A stretch of 5,193 bases of DNA, taken from contig CADBRS010000123.1 in NCBI GenBank assembly GCA_902797125.1, positions 1 through 5,193 of the forward strand, given 5' to 3'. The translations under genes and the position numbers were made by a program. Positions 1 through 5,193 of the stretch are shown here, in pieces (the first letter of the stretch is position 1; the number at the start of each line of letters is the position of its first letter). Under the pieces are notes generated by a model. That model had not been told where the DNA came from, did not search any database, and worked only from the letters and a program-made list of their open reading frames with translations. This DNA comes from an uncultured Ruminococcus sp. GTDB lineage: Bacteria; Bacillota; Clostridia; Oscillospirales; CAG-272.

Positions 1-27
1 AGTGACCGGAAGATCGAGTTAAGGTAA
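1..27 (+). CDS. C-terminal end of an upstream gene, possibly purM (AIR synthetase), partial
   Basis: In frame 1 the first 24 bases read SDRKIELR and end at a TAA at 25-27, five bases before the purN ATG. Such close spacing fits the rest of this operon. A second open frame ends at a TAA at 20-22, so the frame is not certain; the third frame is closed by TGA at position 3. The purM assignment is inference from context only, because purM commonly precedes purN in bacterial pur operons. Eight residues cannot identify a protein. Confidence 0.35.
   Translation, partial: SDRKIELR
19..27 (+). promoter_or_regulatory. Ribosome-binding site of purN
   Basis: The sequence TTAAGGTAA places an AAGG core at 21-24, eight bases before the ATG at 33. 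It overlaps the probable stop codon of the upstream gene, which suggests translational coupling. The 8-mer AGGTAATC (22-29) recurs exactly before purD at 650-657. Confidence 0.6.
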
Positions 28-32
28 TCGTC

Positions 33-650
33 ATGATTCAGAAAATCAAGATCGCGGTCCTGGTCTCCGGCGGAGGAACCAATCTGCAGGCTCTGATCGA
101 TTTTGAGGCTGCAGGGAAGCTGAAGCACGGCGAGATCTCGCTCGTTTTATCGAACAAACCGGAAGCTTTCGCCCTGAAGCGGGCCGAAAACGCGCATATC
201 CCGACGGCCGTCGTCAACCGGAAAGATTTTGCCAACCGTGAAGATTTTGAAAATGAAATGATCCGGGTCCTGGAACAGAACGGCATCGAGCTGATCATCC
301 TGGCCGGATTCATGTGCATACTAGGCGAAAAATTCTGCAAGCGTTTTGCGGACAGGATCATCAACGTCCACCCGTCGCTGATTCCCTCTTTTTGCGGGGC
401 AGGCTATTACGGCCTCCATGTCCACGAGGCGGCCCTAGCCTACGGTGTCAAGGTGACTGGCGCCACGGTCCATTTTGTCAACGAGATCCCGGACGGCGGG
501 AAGATCATCATGCAGAAAGCGGTCAAGATCCGGGATGATGATACGCCGGAATCACTGCAGAAACGGGTGATGGCAGAGGCAGAATGGATCATTCTGCCGG
601 CTTCGGCCGAAAAAGTCTGCACCCAACTGATCAAATGCAGAACGAAATGA
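33..650 (+). CDS. purN: Phosphoribosylglycinamide formyltransferase (GAR transformylase, folate-dependent)
   Basis: PurN transfers the formyl group of 10-formyl-tetrahydrofolate to GAR, giving FGAR, the third step of purine synthesis, in the cytoplasm. The 205 residues are close to the usual bacterial length. Residues 5-17 form the first beta strand and the glycine-rich phosphate loop (VLVSGGGTNLQAL, 9-21). The catalytic signature INVHPSLIPSF spans 110-120, with Asn111 and His113 matching the E. coli catalytic Asn106/His108. Asp154 in EIPDGG matches the essential Asp144, and the TVHFV strand (145-149) precedes it. The loop after HPSLIPSF reads CGAGYYGLHVHEA instead of the shorter E. coli PGLHTH form, a variant I recall from clostridial PurN proteins. 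The ATG at 33 follows a suitable AAGG site and leaves the strand-loop motif intact. Nine bases separate its stop from purD. All key residues are present, so it should be active. Confidence 0.96.
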   Translation: MIQKIKIAVLVSGGGTNLQALIDFEAAGKLKHGEISLVLSNKPEAFALKRAENAHIPTAVVNRKDFANREDFENEMIRVLEQNGIELIILAGFMCILGEKFCKRFADRIINVHPSLIPSFCGAGYYGLHVHEAALAYGVKVTGATVHFVNEIPDGGKIIMQKAVKIRDDDTPESLQKRVMAEAEWIILPASAEKVCTQLIKCRTK

Positions 651-653
651 GGT
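647..653 (+). promoter_or_regulatory. Ribosome-binding site of purD overlapping the purN stop codon
   Basis: ATGAGGT contains a GAGG core at 649-652 that overlaps the purN TGA (648-650) and lies seven bases before the TTG at 660. This spacing decides in favour of the TTG start. The ATG at 647 is in another frame and stops after two codons (ATG AGG TAA), so it is not the purD start. The overlap implies that ribosomes ending purN help to start purD. Confidence 0.7.
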
Positions 654-659
654 AATCCA

Positions 660-1928
660 TTGAAACTGTTAGTCGTGGGCGGCGGTGGCAGAGAACATGC
701 CGTCATCAAAAAACTGAAAGAAAATAAAGAAGTCGAAAAGATTTTCGCGCTGCCCGGAAACGGCGGCATCGCCGCGGACGCGGAATGCGTTCCGATCGGG
801 GCGAAAGAGATCGACAAGATCGTGTCGTTTGCAGTCGATCACCGGATCGACTATGCCATAGTCACGCCGGACGACCCGCTGGTATTAGGCTGCGTCAACG
901 CGCTTGAAGACGCCGGCATCCCCTGTTTCGGACCGCGCGCGGAAGCCGCGATCATCGAAGGCAGCAAGGCCTTTTCGAAAAATCTGATGAAAAAATACGG
1001 GATACCCACTGCGGCTTTCGAAGTCTTCGGGTCCCCCGAAGAGGCGCTGGCCTATATCCGCACAGTCCGTTTTCCGACTGTGATCAAAGCGGACGGTCTG
1101 GCTCTTGGAAAAGGCGTGATCATCGCCCAGGATCTCCCGGAAGCCGAAGCCGCCGTCAAGTCCATCATGCAGGATAAAGCATTCGGATCCAGCGGCGACC
1201 GGATCGTCGTGGAAGAGTTTTTGACGGGACCTGAGGTCTCCGTCCTGGCTTTCACGGACGGAGAGACGGTGAAGCCCATGGTTTCCTCGATGGATCATAA
1301 GCGGATCGGAGACGGCGACCAGGGTCTGAACACAGGTGGAATGGGCACGATCGCGCCCAATCCTTTCTATACGAAAGACGTGGCCGACCGGTGCATGAAG
1401 GATATCTTTCTTCCGACAATCAAAGCCATGAAGACGGAGGGAAGGACTTTCAAAGGATGCCTCTACTTCGGGCTGATGATCACTCCGGACGGTCCGAAAG
1501 TGATCGAATACAACTGCCGGTTCGGCGATCCCGAAACACAGGTCGTGCTGCCTTTGCTGGAGTCCGATCTGCTGACGGTCATGATGGCCACGACCAACGG
1601 GCGACTGAAGGATACAGATGTCAGGTTCAAAGACGGCTGTGCATGCTGCGTCATCATGGCTTCACAGGGATATCCGGTCAAGTACGATAAAGGATTTGAG
1701 ATCCATATCCCGCAGGAATTGAGGCCAAACGTTTATGTGGCCGGCGCCGCGCTGGATCATGACAGACTGCTGACAAGCGGAGGCCGGGTACTCGGCGTGA
1801 CGATGGTTCGGAAAACGCTTCGCGAAGCCGTCGATGCGTCTTATGCGGCCGTTTCAAAAATCAGTTTTCAAAACGCCTATTACCGCCATGATATCGGTAA
1901 GAGAGCGCTTTCAAAAAAGGAATCGTAG
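660..1928 (+). CDS. purD: Phosphoribosylamine--glycine ligase (GAR synthetase), TTG start
   Basis: PurD joins phosphoribosylamine and glycine with ATP to give GAR, the second step of purine synthesis. It is an ATP-grasp enzyme of 422 residues, the usual length. In order: the N-terminal nucleotide-fold loop GGGGREHA (7-14), PGNGG (32-36), PDDPLVLG (70-77), the ATP-grasp entry with SKAFSKNLM (102-110), the ATP loop KADGLALGKGV (143-153), EEFLTGPEVSVLAFTDG (185-201), the family signature around DHKRIGDGDQGLNTGGMG (212-229), and the metal/ATP site EYNCRFGDPETQ (283-294) with Glu283, Asn285, Arg287 and Asp290. The C-terminal domain holds SQGYP (335-339), GGRVLGV (374-380) and RHDIGKRAL (409-417). 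TTG is chosen because the glycine loop begins at residue 7 and the next Met is residue 110. PDDPL replaces the common PEAPL-type motif, a form I recall from clostridia. Its stop is two bases before purL. No essential residue appears lost. Confidence 0.97.
   Translation: MKLLVVGGGGREHAVIKKLKENKEVEKIFALPGNGGIAADAECVPIGAKEIDKIVSFAVDHRIDYAIVTPDDPLVLGCVNALEDAGIPCFGPRAEAAIIEGSKAFSKNLMKKYGIPTAAFEVFGSPEEALAYIRTVRFPTVIKADGLALGKGVIIAQDLPEAEAAVKSIMQDKAFGSSGDRIVVEEFLTGPEVSVLAFTDGETVKPMVSSMDHKRIGDGDQGLNTGGMGTIAPNPFYTKDVADRCMKDIFLPTIKAMKTEGRTFKGCLYFGLMITPDGPKVIEYNCRFGDPETQVVLPLLESDLLTVMMATTNGRLKDTDVRFKDGCACCVIMASQGYPVKYDKGFEIHIPQELRPNVYVAGAALDHDRLLTSGGRVLGVTMVRKTLREAVDASYAAVSKISFQNAYYRHDIGKRALSKKES
1915..1922 (+). 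promoter_or_regulatory. Ribosome-binding site of purL inside the purD 3' end
   Basis: AAAAGGAA lies within the last codons of purD (KKES), with its GG at 1919-1920, ten bases before the ATG at 1931. The spacing is slightly long, but no better site exists in the two-base gap. A GAG at 1928-1930 directly before the ATG is too close to act as the site. Placement inside purD points to coupled translation. Confidence 0.55.
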
Positions 1929-1930
1929 AG

Positions 1931-4900
1931 ATGGTTTACAGAATATATGTCGAGAAAAAGAAGGAATTGGCCAACGAGGCCGCTTCCTTGCTGAAAGAAC
2001 TGAAAGATTTTCTCAAGATCGAATCGCTGACCGGTCTGCGCATTCTGAACAGATATGATGCGGAAAAGATCACTAAAGACATGTTCGATTCGGCCGTCAG
2101 AACTGTTTTTTCCGAAGTTCAGACCGACGTAGCCACGGAGACTCCGGATTATGCGGACGGCACCGTTTTTGCGGTCGAATATCTCCCCGGTCAGTTCGAC
2201 CAGCGGGCGGATTCCGCTTCGCAGTGCATCCAGATCATTTCCTGCGGCGAACGCCCGATCATCAAAGCGGCAAAAGTCTATGTGCTTTACGGGAAGCTGA
2301 CAAAGGAAGAGATAGAGGCCATCAAGAAATATGTCATCAACCCCGTGGATTCCCGGGAGGCTTCTCTGGAACTACCAGAGACACTTGATGCTCGTTATGA
2401 CGTTCCTGATGACGTTCAGATCCTGAAAGGATTCTGCTCTTTTTCCGAAAAGGAACTGGCAGACATGGTCCGGGATATGGGTCTGGCCATGGATCTGGAC
2501 GATATCAAATTCTGCCAGACATACTTCAGGTCTGAAAAACGCGATCCTACGATCACAGAGATCCGGATGATCGACACCTATTGGTCAGACCATTGCAGAC
2601 ATACCACTTTTCTGACGCGGATCGACAGCGTCAGCTTCGAAGATAAATCGATCGAAAAGGTTTATGAAAGTTATCTGAAGACCAGGCGGGATCTGGGCAT
2701 CAAAAAGCCTGTCTGCCTCATGGATCTGGCCACTGTGGCTGCCAAGGCTCTGAAAGCGGACGGCAGACTGAAAGACCTGGACGAGTCCGATGAGATCAAC
2801 GCCTGCACCGTCAAGATCAAAGTCTGTGTCGACGGCGTCGAAGAGCCGTGGCTGCTCCTGTTCAAGAACGAGACGCATAACCACCCGACCGAAATCGAGC
2901 CTTTCGGCGGTGCCGCGACCTGTATCGGCGGCGCGATCCGTGATCCCTTGTCGGGAAGAGCCTATGTGTACGGAGCTATGCGTGTGACAGGCGCCGCAGA
3001 TCCTTTGCAGAGTGTGGATGCGACCATCAAAGGCAAACTCCCTCAAAGAAAAATCGTGACTGGTGCCGCAGCCGGCTATTCTTCATACGGCAACCAGATC
3101 GGACTCGCGACGGGGATTGTCGACGAGATCTATCACAGCGGATATGCGGCCAAAAGAATGGAGATCGGCGCGGTCATCGCCGCAGCCCCGGAGGAAAATG
3201 TCCGCAGGGAAGCTCCCGTCCCGGGGGACGTCGTTATCCTTTTGGGCGGCGCGACCGGAAGAGACGGGATAGGCGGAGCCACCGGATCTTCGAAAGCGCA
3301 TACCGTCAGCTCAGTCGAAAAGTGCGGAGCCGAGGTCCAAAAGGGCAATGCGCCTGAAGAGCGCAAACTGCAGCGTCTGTTCCGCAGGAAAGACGCCTGC
3401 ACCCTGATCAAAAAATGCAACGACTTCGGCGCAGGCGGTGTTTCCGTCGCGATCGGAGAACTGGCGGACGGTCTGGATATCAATCTGGATCTGGTCCCGA
3501 AAAAATATGAGGGTCTCGACGGGACCGAACTGGCCATCAGCGAATCCCAGGAACGCATGGCTGTCGTCGTCGACCGCAAAGACGCGCCGGAATTTATCCG
3601 CTTAGCCAAAGAAGAGAACCTGTTTGCCACTCCCGTGGCGACAGTGACTGAAGAGCCTCGACTCGTGATGAGATGGAGAGGCAAGGTCATCGTCGATATC
3701 AGCCGCGAATTCATCAATTCCAACGGGGCTGAAAAGCATATCGATATCCGTGTCAAACCGGCGCAGAGTTTCTCAAAGCCGATCCCTGCAGACTTCGAAT
3801 CAGGGTATAACGAATTGCTTTCGGATCTGAACGTATGCTCCAAACGGGGTCTGTCCGAACGTTTCGATTCCACGATCGGCGCAGGAACGGTCCTGATGCC
3901 TTTCGGAGGCAAGAATCAGCTGTCTCCGTCTCAAGCCATGGTCCAGAAGATCTCGGTCGAAAAGAAGCACACCGACACCTGCTCGCTCATGGCATGGGGC
4001 TACAACCCCTTCATCTCTGAAAAGAGTCCCTATCACGGCGCCTATCTGGCTGTCGTCGAGAGCATCTCGAAACTGATTGCGAGCGGGGCGTCATTCGGAA
4101 AAGTCTACCTGACTTTCCAGGAATATTTTGAACATCCCGGTCAGGAAGGGACGAGATGGGGCAAACCGTTGGCCGCTTTGCTGGGGGCTTTCAAAGCTCA
4201 GCTCGACTTAGGCGTCGGCTCAGTGGGCGGAAAGGATTCCATGAGCGGAAGCTTCGAGCAGATCGACGTGCCTCCGACACTGGTCTCTTTTGCCGTGACG
4301 ACCGAACCGATCGATCATATCGTTTCAGATGATTTCAAAAAGTCCGGTTCTTACGCTTTGCTGATGAAACCGGATTACGACAAGGACGGACTGCCTGAAA
4401 CCGAGTCCCTGATCTCTCTCTACCGCAGGATCCATGATCTGATGGTGGACGGAAAGATCCTTTCATGCTATACCCCCGGTTACGGAGGACTTGCAGAAGC
4501 CGTGTACAAAATGTGTATCGGCAACGGGTTCGGATTCCGTTATGAAGACATTTCCATGGCAGATCTGTTCGGATACAGCTACGGATCTTTCCTGGTCGAA
4601 ACGGACGATCCGTCGTTGGGCCAGCCGATCGGACAGGTGACGGACGACGGAAAACTGTCTTATGGTGCAAAATCCCTGGATATGATGATGCTCCTGCATG
4701 TTTACGAAAGCAAACTGGAGAGCGTTTATCCGAGTTATACGGAACCTTCGAAGGATGCCGTTCCGAAACTTTCCTTCGAGACTACTGTGCACCGCTCGCC
4801 TGCCGTCAAGTCGGCCAGACCGAAGGTGCTGATCCCGGCTTTCCCGGGAACAAACTGCGAATATGACAGTGCCAAAGCTGCGGCAGACGCCGGAGCAGAG

Positions 4901-5193
4901 CCTGAAATATTCGTGGTCAACAACATGGATAAAGAAGGGATCCAGCGGAGCGTCGAACTATTTGCTCAAAAAATCAACGATGCTCAGATGATCTTTATCC
5001 CCGGAGGCTTTTCCGGCGGAGACGAACCGGACGGATCCGGCAAGTTCATCACGGCCTTCTTCAGAAATGCGGAGATCCGTGAAGCTGTCGGAGACCTTCT
5101 GGAAAAACGGGACGGCTTGATGTGCGGCATCTGCAACGGATTCCAGGCTCTGATCAAACTGGGTCTGGTGCCTTTCGGAAAGATCATCGAGCC
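1931..5193 (+). CDS. purL: Phosphoribosylformylglycinamidine synthase, single-chain clostridial type, 3'-truncated by window edge
   Basis: PurL converts FGAR, ATP and glutamine to FGAM, the fourth step of purine synthesis. The frame is open for 1087 codons and runs off the edge; related proteins are about 1,240 residues, so roughly 150 are missing. Residues 1-150 are the PurS-like N-domain with VEYLPGQFDQRADSASQC (82-99). A linker leads to WSDHCRHTTF (218-227). The first synthetase half has KNETHNHPTEIEPFGG (312-327), the glycine-rich LGGATGRDGIGGATG (438-452), NDFGAGGVS (497-505) and SESQERM (537-543). The second half has SKRGLSERFDSTIGAG (637-652), TFQEYFE (728-734), GSVGGKDSMSG (763-773) and PGYGGLAEA (849-857). 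The class I glutaminase domain starts near 964 with PAFPGTNCEYD (969-979), then IPGGFSGGDE (1023-1032) and the nucleophile motif CGICNGFQAL (1065-1074), Cys1068 being the likely nucleophile. The catalytic His and Glu lie beyond the window. It begins two bases after purD. The fused glutaminase makes separate purS and purQ unnecessary. Confidence 0.96.
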   Translation, partial: MVYRIYVEKKKELANEAASLLKELKDFLKIESLTGLRILNRYDAEKITKDMFDSAVRTVFSEVQTDVATETPDYADGTVFAVEYLPGQFDQRADSASQCIQIISCGERPIIKAAKVYVLYGKLTKEEIEAIKKYVINPVDSREASLELPETLDARYDVPDDVQILKGFCSFSEKELADMVRDMGLAMDLDDIKFCQTYFRSEKRDPTITEIRMIDTYWSDHCRHTTFLTRIDSVSFEDKSIEKVYESYLKTRRDLGIKKPVCLMDLATVAAKALKADGRLKDLDESDEINACTVKIKVCVDGVEEPWLLLFKNETHNHPTEIEPFGGAATCIGGAIRDPLSGRAYVYGAMRVTGAADPLQSVDATIKGKLPQRKIVTGAAAGYSSYGNQIGLATGIVDEIYHSGYAAKRMEIGAVIAAAPEENVRREAPVPGDVVILLGGATGRDGIGGATGSSKAHTVSSVEKCGAEVQKGNAPEERKLQRLFRRKDACTLIKKCNDFGAGGVSVAIGELADGLDINLDLVPKKYEGLDGTELAISESQERMAVVVDRKDAPEFIRLAKEENLFATPVATVTEEPRLVMRWRGKVIVDISREFINSNGAEKHIDIRVKPAQSFSKPIPADFESGYNELLSDLNVCSKRGLSERFDSTIGAGTVLMPFGGKNQLSPSQAMVQKISVEKKHTDTCSLMAWGYNPFISEKSPYHGAYLAVVESISKLIASGASFGKVYLTFQEYFEHPGQEGTRWGKPLAALLGAFKAQLDLGVGSVGGKDSMSGSFEQIDVPPTLVSFAVTTEPIDHIVSDDFKKSGSYALLMKPDYDKDGLPETESLISLYRRIHDLMVDGKILSCYTPGYGGLAEAVYKMCIGNGFGFRYEDISMADLFGYSYGSFLVETDDPSLGQPIGQVTDDGKLSYGAKSLDMMMLLHVYESKLESVYPSYTEPSKDAVPKLSFETTVHRSPAVKSARPKVLIPAFPGTNCEYDSAKAAADAGAEPEIFVVNNMDKEGIQRSVELFAQKINDAQMIFIPGGFSGGDEPDGSGKFITAFFRNAEIREAVGDLLEKRDGLMCGICNGFQALIKLGLVPFGKIIE

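Noticed and set aside
1..32. Possible purine riboswitch or PurR-box upstream of purN
   Set aside because: Only 32 bases are present, and they are probably the coding end of another gene; no aptamer or operator pattern can be seen.
327..330. Cysteine cluster in PurD (Cys327, Cys329, Cys330, protein positions) as a possible metal or redox site
   Set aside because: It sits in the strand preceding the SQGYP motif, where related PurD proteins have small or Cys residues. No partner ligands are visible nearby. The numbers given are residue positions; the codons fall near 1638-1649.
440..817. A 125-codon minus-strand frame across the purN-purD junction
   Set aside because: It is antisense to catalytic regions of both purN and the start of purD, has no recognisable domain and no convincing ribosome-binding context.
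885..1298. A 137-codon minus-strand frame inside purD
   Set aside because: It is antisense to the ATP-grasp region of purD, with no recognisable product.
2397..2417. Direct repeat ATGACGTTC at 2397-2405 and 2409-2417
   Set aside because: The 12-base period stays in frame and encodes YDVPDDV in the variable segment before the PurL linker. Two short copies are best read as chance or a minor in-frame duplication.
2585..3046. A 153-codon minus-strand frame
   Set aside because: It is antisense to the DHCRH and KNETHNHP motifs of purL and shows no domain of its own; a coding shadow.
3133..3912. A 259-codon open frame on the minus strand
   Set aside because: It lies wholly inside purL, which carries family motifs in the same stretch (438-452, 497-505, 537-543, 637-652). 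The reverse translation is rich in Ser, Arg and Thr with no recognisable motif, as expected for an antisense shadow of a GC-biased gene.
4831..4851. GC-rich inverted repeat (TCCCGG...CCGGGA) that might be an operator or terminator
   Set aside because: It encodes the conserved IPAFPGTN strand at the start of the PurL glutaminase domain and has no following T-run, so protein constraint explains it.

Overview
The window is the middle of a de novo purine (IMP) biosynthesis operon. Everything recognisable is on the + strand. Three tightly packed genes fill it: purN (33-650), purD (660-1928) and purL (1931 to the right edge, cut before its stop). The first ~27 bases look like the last codons of an upstream gene, which context suggests is purM, but too little is present to prove it. 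No promoter, riboswitch, terminator, RNA gene, mobile element or CRISPR array is visible, and the gaps between genes are 2-9 bases.

The likely source is a Firmicutes (Bacillota) anaerobe of the Clostridia or Erysipelotrichia type with moderate GC (estimated by eye at a little over 50%). The main reason is PurL. It is one long chain with the glutaminase fused at its C-terminus, as in enterobacteria, but its motifs match the clostridial-type PurL rather than the E. coli type or the split PurS/PurQ/PurL of Bacillus. PurN (SFCGAGYYG loop) and PurD (PDDPLVLG instead of the common PEAPL-type motif) also carry the variants I associate with this group. The assignment rests on recalled family patterns, not on a search.

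The genes act at neighbouring steps. PurD makes glycinamide ribonucleotide (GAR) from phosphoribosylamine and glycine. PurN formylates GAR to FGAR with 10-formyl-tetrahydrofolate. PurL converts FGAR to FGAM using ATP and glutamine. If the upstream gene is purM, its product would close FGAM to AIR, giving a run of steps 2-5. purH, often found between purN and purD in clostridial operons, is absent there.

I found no undescribed system. The points worth a second look are small: the TTG start of purD with its ribosome-binding site overlapping the purN stop, a repeated short sequence at the gene junctions, the missing purH, and two perfect short inverted repeats inside purD.
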